DNA of 64,000 bases from CAYQEC01 sp964416425 (lineage in GTDB: Bacteria > Actinomycetota > Acidimicrobiia > Spongiisociales > UBA5794). The notes under the pieces are model-generated. The model was not told where the DNA came from. It searched no databases and saw only the letters and a list, made by a program, of their open reading frames with translations. A program made the position numbers and the translations under genes. The stretch covers positions 1 through 64,000 of the forward strand of contig CAYQEC010000009.1 in the NCBI GenBank assembly GCA_964416425.1. The letters run 5' to 3'. Positions 48,719 to 56,205 of this stretch are shown here, piece after piece. The stretch's first letter is position 1. The number at the start of each line of letters is the position of its first letter.

Positions 48719-48802
48719 CTGCTCCTGGGTGGTATGGCGGACGGGGTGCGCCGGTGCGCCGGGTCGAGCCGCGACGGGCTCGCCCGGCTAGATAAGGAGC
48801 AG
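48719..48802 (-). promoter_or_regulatory. leuA leader: anti-Shine-Dalgarno pairing and internal hairpin
   Basis: In the transcript, CTGCTCCT inside the Leu codons of the leader gene (48795-48802) is a perfect 8-bp complement of AGGAGCAG at the leuA ribosome binding site (48719-48726). Between them CCGGG/CGAGCC (48777-48787) pairs with GGCTCG/CCCGG (48759-48770) with one bulged base. No U-tract terminator is seen. A ribosome stalled on the Leu codons would free the leuA site; free passage would let it be sequestered. This mechanism is inference. A conserved leuA leader element (LEU element) is described in actinobacteria and should be compared. Confidence 0.6.
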
Positions 48803-48835
48803 GCGGAGCGCGAGGGAGGAGAGGCGGGCGTTCAT
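48788..48835 (-). CDS. leuL: Leucine leader peptide (15 codons)
   Basis: Sequence MNARLSSLALRLLLI: six Leu codons, three consecutive near the end, then Ile and TAG. The ATG shares bases with the ilvC TGA (ATGA), and GAGGA lies six bases upstream inside ilvC, so translation is coupled to the end of ilvC. It ends 75 nt before leuA. Leu-rich short ORFs before leuA sense charged tRNA-Leu in other bacteria. Confidence 0.8.
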   Translation of the reverse strand: MNARLSSLALRLLLI

Positions 48836-49848
48836 GCCTCGTCCTCGGGGCTACGTTCGACCAGGAACGGCATCATGGCACGCAGTCTACGGCCGACCTT
48901 CTCGACCGGATGCTCGGCGAGGGCAGCCCGCGCCGCCAGCAGGTTCGGGGTTCCGGCCGCGTTCTCCGCCATCCACTCCCGGGCGAACTCGCCCGACTGG
49001 ATCTCGTCGAGGATGCGGCGCATCTCCGCCCGGGTCTCGTCGGTGACGATGCGCGGCCCGCGGGTGATGTCACCGTACTCGGCGGTGTCCGACACCGAGT
49101 AGCGCATCCACGACAACCCGCCCTCGAAGAGCAGATCGACGATGAGCTTGAGCTCGTGCAGCACCTCGAAGTACGCCATCTCGTCCGGGTAGCCGGCGCC
49201 GGTCAGGGTCTCGAAGGCGGCCCGGATGAGGGAGTCGATGCCGCCGCAGAGGATGACCTGCTCACCGAACAGGTCGGTCTCGGTCTCGTCGCGGAAGGTG
49301 GTCTCGATGACGCCGGCCCGAGTGGCGCCGATGCCGTGGGCATAGGAGAGGGCGAGGGGTTTCGCCTCGCCCGTGGCGTCCTGGTGCACCGCAAGCAGAG
49401 CCGGTACCCCGCTGCCCTCCTGGAACTGGCGCCGGACGAGGTGGCCGGGGCTCTTCGGGGCCACCATGGCGACGTCGACGTCGGGGGGGGCGGTGATGTA
49501 GCCGAAGTGGACGTTGAAACCGTGGGCGAAGAAGAGGGCGTCCCCCGCCTGCAGGTTGGGGGCGATCGCCGACTCGTAGAGCGGTTTCTGGTGCTGATCG
49601 GGCACCAGCATCATGACGACGTCGGCCCAGTCGGCCGCCTCGTCGGGGGCGACCACCTTGAGCCCGGCGTTGGAGGCCGCCGCCCGGCGCCGGCTGTCGT
49701 CACGCAGGCCGACCACGACGTCGACTCCCGAGTCCTTGAGGTTGAGGGCATGGGCGTGACCCTGGCTGCCGTAGCCGATCACCGCCACTTTGCGGTTGGC
49801 GATGATCGCGGGATTGGCATCCTGCTCGTAGTACATGGTGCTGCTCAT
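48832..49848 (-). CDS. ilvC: Ketol-acid reductoisomerase
   Basis: 338 residues, class I. The NADPH loop is VIGYGSQGHAHALNLKDSG, followed by catalytic APKSPGHLVRRQFQEGSGVPAL and the metal-binding DLFGEQVILCGGI and EVLHELKLIVDLLFEGG. It converts acetolactate and acetohydroxybutyrate in Val/Ile/Leu synthesis. It starts 31 nt after ilvN. Its stop overlaps the leucine leader ATG. Confidence 0.97.
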   Translation of the reverse strand: MSSTMYYEQDANPAIIANRKVAVIGYGSQGHAHALNLKDSGVDVVVGLRDDSRRRAAASNAGLKVVAPDEAADWADVVMMLVPDQHQKPLYESAIAPNLQAGDALFFAHGFNVHFGYITAPPDVDVAMVAPKSPGHLVRRQFQEGSGVPALLAVHQDATGEAKPLALSYAHGIGATRAGVIETTFRDETETDLFGEQVILCGGIDSLIRAAFETLTGAGYPDEMAYFEVLHELKLIVDLLFEGGLSWMRYSVSDTAEYGDITRGPRIVTDETRAEMRRILDEIQSGEFAREWMAENAAGTPNLLAARAALAEHPVEKVGRRLRAMMPFLVERSPEDEA

Positions 49849-49879
49849 GCCGGTGTGCTCCTCAGACGCGTGTCCGCAT

Positions 49880-50389
49880 TCAAGCCGATCTCAAGGTGGG
49901 CTTGGCTCCGTTTTTGCTCTTGGCGTCCCGCCCGAGGGCGATCCGGCCCGATTTGGCCAGGTCGACCACCCCGTACGGCTTCATCAGCTCCAGGAAATCG
50001 GCGAGACGCTCCGGGTCGTCGCTCATCTCGAACGTGATGGTGGAGGCACCGACGTCGACCGCCCTCGCCTCGAAGATGCCTGCGGCGTCGAGCACCTCGC
50101 CCCGCTGGGTGCGGTCGGCGCTGACCCGCAGCAGCATGACCTCCCGCTGCACCATGTCCCCGGGGACCATCTCGGTGACCTTGACGGTGTGCACCAACTT
50201 ATAGAGCTGCTTGATGATTTGCTCCATGTCGGGGCCGTCGATCACGATCGTGATGCGGGAGAAGAGCGGGTCGGCGGTGGGGCCCACGGCCAGCGAGTGG
50301 ATGTTGAAGGCGCGGCGGGCGAACATCGACGCCACCCGGGCCAGCACCCCCGGCTTGTTCTCGACGAGCACGCTGATGACGTGGTTCAT
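49880..50389 (-). CDS. ilvN: Acetolactate synthase small regulatory subunit
   Basis: 169 residues. The N-terminal ACT domain (about 1-75) starts HVISVLVENKPGVLARVASMFARRAFNI with the valine-binding loop, and the C-terminal ALS_ss domain follows to GVVDLAKSGRIALGR. It activates IlvB and confers valine feedback inhibition. The ATG overlaps the ilvB stop (ATGA). Confidence 0.96.
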   Translation of the reverse strand: MNHVISVLVENKPGVLARVASMFARRAFNIHSLAVGPTADPLFSRITIVIDGPDMEQIIKQLYKLVHTVKVTEMVPGDMVQREVMLLRVSADRTQRGEVLDAAGIFEARAVDVGASTITFEMSDDPERLADFLELMKPYGVVDLAKSGRIALGRDAKSKNGAKPTLRSA

Positions 50390-52104
50390 GTCAGATCCTC
50401 CGGGCCCAGGGCGATGTCGTCGTTCGATCCGCCTGCCGGGACCATGGGGAACACCATGGCGTCCGGGTCGCAGCGAAACTCCACCACGACCGGGCGGTCG
50501 TTGATGGCGAGCGCCTTCTCCAAGGTCGGGGCGACTTCGTCGGGGTGGTCGGCGCGCAGACCGACGCAGCCCATCGCCTCGGCCAGCTTGACGTAGTCGG
50601 GGATGTCGGTGCCGAGTTCGGTGCCGCTGTAGCGCTCGTCGTAGAAGAGCTTCTGCCACTGCTTGACCATGCCGAACCAGCCGTTGTTCATGACCGCGAT
50701 CTTCACCGGGATGTGCTCGGTGCTGGCGGTGATCAGCTCCTGCATCGTCATCTGGAAGCAGCCGTCGCCGTCGATGGCGAACACGATCTGGTCGGGGGCG
50801 CCGGCCTTGGCGCCGACCGCGGCCGGCACGGCGTATCCCATGGTGCCGAGGCCGCCGGAGTTGATCCAGGTGTTGGGCCGCTCGAATCCCCAGTACTGCG
50901 AGGTCCACATCTGGTGCTGGCCGACCCCGGCGACGACGATGGCTTCCCCGCCGGTGAGCCGGTGCAGCTCCTCGATGACGTAGGGCTGCTGGATCGGGCC
51001 GTCGGGATCCTGGTCGTAGTGGAGGGGGTGCGCCTCCTGCCAGGCGGCGAGGGTGGCGAGCCAGGCCTGGCGGTCCGGCGCCGGCTGGTTCTTCAGGCGA
51101 CCCTGCAGCTCCTCGTGGAGCTGGTCGAGCACGGCGGCGGCGTCGCCGACGATGGGGACGTCGGCTGCCCGCACCTTGCCGATCTCGGCCGGGTCGACGT
51201 CGACGTGGATGACCTTGGCGCGGGGAGCGAACGAGGCGACGTCGCCGGTCACCCGGTCGTCGAACCGGGCCCCGATCGTCACCAGCAGGTCGGATTGCTG
51301 CATGGCGGTCACCGCGGTGTAGTTACCGTGCATCCCCGGCATGCCGAGGGCCAGCGGGTGCGAGTCGGGGATGGCGCCGCGGGCCATCAGCGTTGTGACC
51401 ACCGGCAGGTCGGCGGCCTCTGCGAAGCGGCGCAGCTCGGCGGAAGCTCCGGCGCGGATGATGCCGCCCCCGGCGTAGATCACCGGCTGTTCGGCTTCGA
51501 GGATGAGGTCGATGGCCGATGCCACCTGGCGGGGATGGCCCCGGGTGCTCGGCTTGTAGCCGGGCAAGTTCAGCTTGCCGGCGCGATGCCACTCCATGGT
51601 GGCCGCCAGGATGTCCTTGGGGATGTCGACCAGGACCGGCCCGGGGCGCCCGGTGGAGGCGAGGTGGAAGGCCTCCCGGATCACGTCGGGGATCTCCTCG
51701 GCGTGGTAGATGAGGTAGTTGTGCTTGGTGCACGGCATCGAGATGCCCCAGGTGTGGGCTTCCTGGAAGGCGTCGTTGCCGATCGATCCGGTCGCCACCT
51801 GCCCGGTGATCGCCACCACCGGGATCGAGTCCATGTGGGCGTCCTGGAGCGGGGTGACGAGGTTGGTGGCGCCCGGGCCCGAGGTGGCGATGACGACGCC
51901 GACCCGACCGGTGGCGTGGGCGTAGCCGGAGGCCATGTGGCCCGCTCCCTGCTCGTGGCGGGCCAGGACGTGGCGGATCGGGCTGTCGAGGATGGGGTCG
52001 TAGGCGGGAAGGATGGCGCCGCCGGGAACACCGAACGCGACCTCGACGCCTTCGAGCTCGAGGGCCCGTATCAGCGCTTGTGCTCCGGTGAGTGTCTCGG
52101 TCAT
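50386..52104 (-). CDS. ilvB: Acetolactate synthase large subunit
   Basis: 572 residues. The thiamine diphosphate enzyme is complete: catalytic Glu region RHEQGAGHMASGYAHATGRVG, FAD-binding middle domain with AGGGIIRAGASAELR, and ThDP site GDGCFQMTMQELITA with NNGWFGMVKQWQ. It makes acetolactate or acetohydroxybutyrate from pyruvate. It is the first enzyme gene of ilvBNC-leuAB and is preceded by a leader peptide and attenuator-like hairpins. Confidence 0.97.
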   Translation of the reverse strand: MTETLTGAQALIRALELEGVEVAFGVPGGAILPAYDPILDSPIRHVLARHEQGAGHMASGYAHATGRVGVVIATSGPGATNLVTPLQDAHMDSIPVVAITGQVATGSIGNDAFQEAHTWGISMPCTKHNYLIYHAEEIPDVIREAFHLASTGRPGPVLVDIPKDILAATMEWHRAGKLNLPGYKPSTRGHPRQVASAIDLILEAEQPVIYAGGGIIRAGASAELRRFAEAADLPVVTTLMARGAIPDSHPLALGMPGMHGNYTAVTAMQQSDLLVTIGARFDDRVTGDVASFAPRAKVIHVDVDPAEIGKVRAADVPIVGDAAAVLDQLHEELQGRLKNQPAPDRQAWLATLAAWQEAHPLHYDQDPDGPIQQPYVIEELHRLTGGEAIVVAGVGQHQMWTSQYWGFERPNTWINSGGLGTMGYAVPAAVGAKAGAPDQIVFAIDGDGCFQMTMQELITASTEHIPVKIAVMNNGWFGMVKQWQKLFYDERYSGTELGTDIPDYVKLAEAMGCVGLRADHPDEVAPTLEKALAINDRPVVVEFRCDPDAMVFPMVPAGGSNDDIALGPEDLT

Positions 52105-52135
52105 GGTGTGCTCCTGGTCGGGTGGGTGCGTCGGG

Positions 52136-52165
52136 TATGAAGAAACCCTCCGGGGGTGGAGGGTT
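52136..52165 (-). terminator. Attenuator terminator-like hairpin upstream of ilvB
   Basis: In the transcript AACCCTCC (52158-52165) pairs perfectly with GGAGGGTT (52144-52151) over a six-base loop, followed by TCTTCAT. This is an intrinsic-terminator shape 32 nt before the ilvB ATG, i.e. between leader peptide and ilvB. Confidence 0.7.
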
Positions 52166-52168
52166 CGA

Positions 52169-52200
52169 GGCGCATACGAGTCTGTGGCGACGTATGCGCC
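52169..52200 (-). promoter_or_regulatory. 10-bp hairpin between ilv leader peptide and terminator
   Basis: GGCGCATACG (52191-52200) pairs perfectly with CGTATGCGCC (52169-52178), loop of 12; one more A-T pair extends it to 11 bp. The stop codon of the leader peptide sits on the 5' arm, so a ribosome at the stop would open it. It does not itself overlap the terminator (three bases apart). Confidence 0.65.
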
Positions 52201-52235
52201 TACGTGACGAGTACGAGGATGGTGGTGGGATTCAT
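52200..52235 (-). CDS. ilvL: Branched-chain amino acid leader peptide (11 codons)
   Basis: MNPTTILVLVT: the run Ile-Leu-Val-Leu-Val gives codons for all three end products just before the stop. AAGGA lies four bases before the ATG. Leader peptides with terminators upstream of ilvB are known in corynebacteria, mycobacteria and streptomycetes. Confidence 0.85.
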   Translation of the reverse strand: MNPTTILVLVT

Positions 52236-52263
52236 GGTTCCTTGCAGTTGTCTACCGGCTGCG

Positions 52264-52291
52264 AGTATGCCACCTCACTGCGGTGTGTCAA
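52264..52291 (-). promoter_or_regulatory. ilvB operon promoter (TTGACA, 16 bp, CATACT)
   Basis: Perfect -35 TTGACA at 52286-52291 and -10 CATACT at 52264-52269 (4 of 6 consensus), spacing 16 bp. Transcription would start near 52257, about 22 nt before the leader ATG. It is the best sigma-70-type promoter in the window. Confidence 0.7.
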
Positions 52292-52336
52292 ACCCATCGC
52301 GGTTTCGTTGCGTGATCGGCAGGGCATGATGGGGCC

Positions 52337-53554
52337 ATGAGTGGTTTCGACGGTTCCCTGCCGGAGGTGCTCGCTGCCGCGATCGAGGCGGCCCGCCGGG
52401 TGCTGGACGACCTGGACGCCGACGAGGTGCCGGCGCCGTTGCGCCAGGTGGCGTCCCGGCACGGCGGCCGGCTCCCTCCCCCCCTGGCGCGCCGGGTGAT
52501 TCGTGAGATCGACCGCAACGAGTGGTTCCGCTCCAAGGTGGCGGCGGAGATCGAGGAAACGGCCGACGAGGCTTCCGTGGCGCTGCTGAAACGTCCCGAC
52601 GGGTGGTGGAGCATGGTGGCGGAAGCCTCCGCGGCACGCCGCGCCGGTAAGGAAGCGGCGCGGGCGGCCGACCTGGAGCGGCGCAACCGGGTCCTGGCGG
52701 ACCGGCTCGAGGAGGCGAAGCGGCGCCTCAACCAGGCCAAGGCGGACGCGGCGGCGGCGAAGGTGAGCGCCGACCGCCGGATCGAGGAGCTGCGGGCACG
52801 GCTGGCGCGGTCGCCCGGCGGGAGCGGGGCGCCGGACCGCGGGGAGCAGCTCGAGGAGCTGCGCCGCCGTCTGGCGACGGCCCAGGATGCGGGAGCAGAG
52901 GCGGCGGCCACCGTTGCCGCGCTGCAGGAGGACGTGCGCCGGTTGCGCCGGGAGCGGGCGGACGCCGAGCGGCGGCTGGCGGCGGGAGCCTCGTCGTCGC
53001 TGCCGTCCGACCCGATCGAGCTGGCTCGCTTCCTCGATCTGCAGGAGGCGGGGTTGGGGAGGTCCGCGACGCCGCCCCCGGTGGCGGCGGAGGTGCCGGG
53101 CCGGCTGCGACTCCCGAGCGGGATCGCCCCGGACTCGGGGGAGGCGCTGCGCTGGCTGGCGGCGGTGGCGCCACCGGCGTCGGTGATCGTCGACGGCTAC
53201 AACGTCCTCCACAAGCTCGATCACGGCGCCGGAGGCCGGGGAGTGGGGCGGCGACGCCTCGGTGACGAGCTGCTGCGGTGGCGCCGGCTGGCGGCCGCGG
53301 CGCACCGGGTGGTGGTGGTCTACGACTCGGTGTTGCCGGAGGAGCGGGGGGCGCCCAACAGCGTCGGCGGGCTCGAGGTGCGGTTCGCGCCCGCCGGGCG
53401 TACCGCCGACGAGGAGGTGGTGGAGCTGGCGGGTGTGCTCGACGGGCCGGTCGTCGTGATCAGCTCCGATCGGGAGGTGCGGGAGGGAGCGGAGGCGGTC
53501 GGGGCGTTGACCCTGTGGGCGGAGGCGGTGACGGAGTGGGTCGCCGGGCGTTGA
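52337..53554 (+). CDS. NYN-domain (YacP-like) protein with long coiled coil
   Basis: 405 residues. Helical N-terminal region (about 1-100), then an Arg/Glu/Ala-rich coiled coil (about 105-220). The C-terminal NYN/PIN-like ribonuclease domain (about 275-400) has VIVDGYNVLHKLDHG, RVVVVYDSVLP and VVVISSDREVREGAEA with the acidic residues of the active site. YacP-type NYN proteins bind or cut RNA. Substrate unknown. It is divergent from ilvB and shares that 100-bp intergenic region. Confidence 0.85.
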   Translation: MSGFDGSLPEVLAAAIEAARRVLDDLDADEVPAPLRQVASRHGGRLPPPLARRVIREIDRNEWFRSKVAAEIEETADEASVALLKRPDGWWSMVAEASAARRAGKEAARAADLERRNRVLADRLEEAKRRLNQAKADAAAAKVSADRRIEELRARLARSPGGSGAPDRGEQLEELRRRLATAQDAGAEAAATVAALQEDVRRLRRERADAERRLAAGASSSLPSDPIELARFLDLQEAGLGRSATPPPVAAEVPGRLRLPSGIAPDSGEALRWLAAVAPPASVIVDGYNVLHKLDHGAGGRGVGRRRLGDELLRWRRLAAAAHRVVVVYDSVLPEERGAPNSVGGLEVRFAPAGRTADEEVVELAGVLDGPVVVISSDREVREGAEAVGALTLWAEAVTEWVAGR

Positions 53555-53590
53555 GCCTCCGGGCGTTGAGCCTCCGGGCGTTGAGCCTCC
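53546..53590. repeat. Three exact copies of a 15-bp repeat carrying the NYN gene stop codon
   Basis: GGGCGTTGAGCCTCC at 53546-53560, 53561-53575 and 53576-53590. Each copy contains the TGA in the reading frame, so the gene has three consecutive in-frame stops. It lies between two convergent genes. Confidence 0.9.
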
Positions 53591-53600
53591 GGGGCCGGTT

Positions 53601-54626
53601 CTACAGCACCAGCTCGGCCAGGGTGCGCAGCGTCTCGGGACCGGTGACCGAGACCGCCAGGGTGGTGACGCCGGATTCCTCCCAGGCGGCGAGGCGGTCC
53701 CGGATCATGTCCCGGCTCCCGACGAGGTTCAGCTCGTCGACGAGGGCGTCGGGCACCGCCGCCACCGCGGCGGTGCGCTTCCCCTCGAGGTAGAGGTCCT
53801 GGATGAGGGTGGCCTCCTTCTCGTAGCCGTAGCGGCAGGCGAGGTCGAAGTAGAAGTTGCGACCCCGCGCACCCATGCCGCCCAGGTAGAGGGCCAGGGT
53901 TGGTTTGAGCAGGCCTCGGCCCTGCTCGAGGTCGTCGGTCACCGCCGCTCCCAGGGTGGCGACGATCTCGAAGGTGGCGGCCTTGGCGGGATCCTTGGCG
54001 GTGGCGAACCCTTCCGCCAGATGGGGGCCGTGGACCGCCGGCGCCTTCTCCGGGGAGTAGAGGATGGGGAGCCAGCCGTCGGCGATCTCGGCGGCGAGGG
54101 CGACGTTGCGGGGCCCGATCGCGGCCAGGTAGATCGGCACCGGGTGGCGGGGATGGGCGAGGAGCTTGAGCGCCTTGCCGAGTCCGGTGGCGTCCGATCC
54201 CCGGTAGGGGAGCTGGTAGTACTCCCCGTCGTAGGTGAGGGGCTCCCGGCGAGCGACGGCCCGGCGCACGATCGAGACGTACTCGCGGGTGCGGGCGAGC
54301 GGCCGGCCGTAGGGGACGCCGTGCCATCCCTCCACCACTTGCGGGCCGCTGACGCCGAGGCCGAGCAGGAAGCGCCCGCCGCTCAGCTCGTTGAGGGTCA
54401 CCGCGGTCATGGCGGTCAGCGCCGGGGTCCGCGCCGGGATCTGGAGCACGGCCGATCCGACCGCGATGGTGCTGGTGCGGGCCGCGATCCAGCTGAGCAC
54501 AGTGACCGCGTCGGATCCCCACGCCTCGGCCGCCCACACCGAGGAGTACCCGAGCCGCTCCGCCTCTACGGCGAGATCGGCGCCGCCCTGGGCGCCCCAG
54601 TAGCCGATGTTGAGCCCGAGTTTCAG
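53601..54626 (-). CDS. LLM-class (probably F420-dependent) oxidoreductase with a CTG start
   Basis: 341 residues from CTG 54626. The family N-terminus LKLGLNIGYWGAQGGADLAV (first barrel strand) is coded upstream of any ATG/GTG/TTG in the frame; the first usual start, a GTG at 54539, would delete strand 1. GGAGGT lies three bases before the CTG and a stop codon is in frame ten codons upstream, so CTG is the best start. Later landmarks are GGRFLLGLGVSGPQVVEGWHG, PVPIYLAAIGPRNVALAAEIADGW and GSRDMIRDRLAAWEESGV. The fold binds F420 or FMN; the reaction is unknown. Confidence 0.85.
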   Translation of the reverse strand: MKLGLNIGYWGAQGGADLAVEAERLGYSSVWAAEAWGSDAVTVLSWIAARTSTIAVGSAVLQIPARTPALTAMTAVTLNELSGGRFLLGLGVSGPQVVEGWHGVPYGRPLARTREYVSIVRRAVARREPLTYDGEYYQLPYRGSDATGLGKALKLLAHPRHPVPIYLAAIGPRNVALAAEIADGWLPILYSPEKAPAVHGPHLAEGFATAKDPAKAATFEIVATLGAAVTDDLEQGRGLLKPTLALYLGGMGARGRNFYFDLACRYGYEKEATLIQDLYLEGKRTAAVAAVPDALVDELNLVGSRDMIRDRLAAWEESGVTTLAVSVTGPETLRTLAELVL

Positions 54627-54759
54627 CGGACCTCCGGAGCCGACCGTCGCAAGCTACCAGTGACTGCGGGGCGCCGCCGGGGCGGGGCGGTTTCTGTCAC
54701 CCGGGGCCGGTACGGTGCCTGCAGGAGTCGGAAGCGGCGAGGAAACGAGGAGGTGGCAC

Positions 54760-54963
54760 GTGTTCATCGATTGTCGAGAATGTGCGATGGAGCACACCGC
54801 CGCCTGTGAAGAGTGCATCGTGCCCATCCTGCTGCATCAGCTCGCCGGGCCCTTCGAGCTGGAAGACGAGGAACGGCAGGCGCTGGATCACCTCTCGGAG
54901 GCGGGACTGGTGGCGCCGCTGCGGCTGGTCCCGAAGGGAGATCGTGACGCCGCCACCGGGTGA
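54760..54963 (+). CDS. Small four-cysteine protein
   Basis: 67 residues. Start GTG with AGGAGG six bases upstream and a TACGGT -10 at about 54711, so expression is well supported. MFIDCRECAMEHTAACEECIVPIL holds two CxxC pairs (residues 5, 8, 16, 19) 8 residues apart, a compact zinc or iron site. The rest is helical with an acidic stretch ELEDEERQALDHL. Function unknown. Confidence 0.72.
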   Translation: MFIDCRECAMEHTAACEECIVPILLHQLAGPFELEDEERQALDHLSEAGLVAPLRLVPKGDRDAATG

Positions 54964-54991
54964 GGTGACGGTGGGGCGTTGCGGAGGTGTG

Positions 54992-56205
54992 CTAGCCGCG
55001 CGGGTGGGGTGACTGGGATCCGATCGCCTCCACCGCCGCTCCCTCCCGATCCGGGTCGGTTGGGCTGGTGACGCCGGCCGAGGATACGGCGCCGGCCGAG
55101 GATACGGCGCCGGCCGAGGATACGGCGCCGGCCGAGGATACGGCNNNNNNNNNNNNNNNNNNNNNNNNNNNNNNNNNNNNNNNNNNNNNNNNNNNNNNNN
55201 NNNNNNNNNNNNNNNNNNNNNNNNNNNNNNNNNNNNNNNNNNNNCGCCGGCCGAGGATACGGCGCCGGCCGAGGATACGGCGCCGGCCGAGGATACGGCG
55301 CCTGTCGAGGATACGGCGCCGGCCGAGGACGAGGCGCCGGGAGAGGATGCGCCGTCGACGGCGGCGCCGGTGCCACCCGTCATCTCCCCACCCCCGTCGC
55401 CGCCGCCCGTCGTTGCCGGATGTTCGTCCCCACCGGCGTCTTCGTCCGGGCCCGGCCCGGTGGCGCCGGGGTCGTCGGGCGGCGTCCCGTCACGATCCGG
55501 CGCCCCGTCGCCGCTGCCGTCACCGACGCGGTCACGGTCCGTGTCCCCGTTCCCCGAGGTGTCGGACGGGCCGGAGGAGTCGTCCCCGTCGCCGGTGGTG
55601 GCGTCGGGACCCCCGGAGTGGGGAACCTCGGTCGTGGTCGTGACCTCGGAGTCGTCGGACGCGCCGGGGCGGGAGTCCCCGGCCGGGTCGGTGGCGGGGT
55701 CCTGCCCATGGCGGGTACCCCCGTCGCCGATCCGGCCCAGGGCGTGCTCGAAGCGCCGCCGCAGTTCCGAGTCGTCGCCGACGTCGGCGAGGGCGAGGCG
55801 GGCCCGCCTCGTCTGCCGGGAGATCGTCGCCTCATCGGCGCCGCGGTCGAGCAGGGTCTCCAGCTCGCCGACCCGATGCTCGGCGACGATGTCGTGGTCG
55901 ACGATCGACCGAACTCGTTCGGTGACCTGCTTCACCGGGTAGAGGAGGTCACCCGGGACCGAGCCCTCGGCGGCAACGGCCGCTCCCACCGGCGCTCCGG
56001 CCAGGACGAGACTGGCGAGGGCCGCTGCCACCCGGCGTCGCAGGCGCCGGCGGGAGGAGGAGGCCGTGACGGAGGCCGCGGCCGGGACCGGGGCCTCCGC
56101 CAGGGCAAAGCGGATGGCGGCGAGATGGCGAGCCGCCGCCGCTTCGTCGATCTCGACGGTGTAGGCGCGGAGCCGCTCCAGGCGCTGATTCGGCTGGCGG
56201 CTCAT
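54992..56205 (-). CDS. Anti-sigma factor-like membrane protein with DUF5667 domain (assembly gap inside)
   Basis: Residues 1-58 are cytoplasmic, a transmembrane helix (59-79) follows, then a DUF5667 start PGDLLYPVKQVTERVR (84-99) and helices to about 165. The extracytoplasmic tail is Asp/Gly/Thr-rich and ends in repeats of VSSAGA, broken by 100 N. The ATG overlaps the stop of an ECF sigma gene, the usual place of an anti-sigma factor. If the 55-bp overlap at the gap is merged, the frame continues and ends at TAG 54992-54994 (about 352 residues). Reading through the N run as given instead shifts frame and is an artefact. Confidence 0.72.
55072..55316. repeat. 18-bp tandem repeat interrupted by a 100-N gap
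   Basis: Unit CGCCGGCCGAGGATACGG: four copies at 55072-55143, three at 55245-55298, then diverging copies. On the coding strand it gives Val-Ser-Ser-Ala-Gly-Ala. The 55 bases left of the gap (55090-55144) equal the 55 bases right of it (55245-55299), so the gap is probably an unmerged overlap and copy number is unreliable. Confidence 0.85.

Noticed and set aside
48736..48760. GGTGCGCC direct repeat in the leuA leader as an operator
   Set aside because: Two adjacent copies only, GC-rich and between hairpins; probably part of the leader RNA fold rather than a protein site.
54697..55144. Pro/Tyr/Arg-rich tail (PYPRPA repeats) at the end of the anti-sigma frame
   Set aside because: It arises because 100 N shifts the frame; the same repeat reads VSSAGA in the continuous frame.
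55072..55316. CRISPR-like repeats
   Set aside because: 18-bp direct tandem units with no spacers, in frame within a protein gene.
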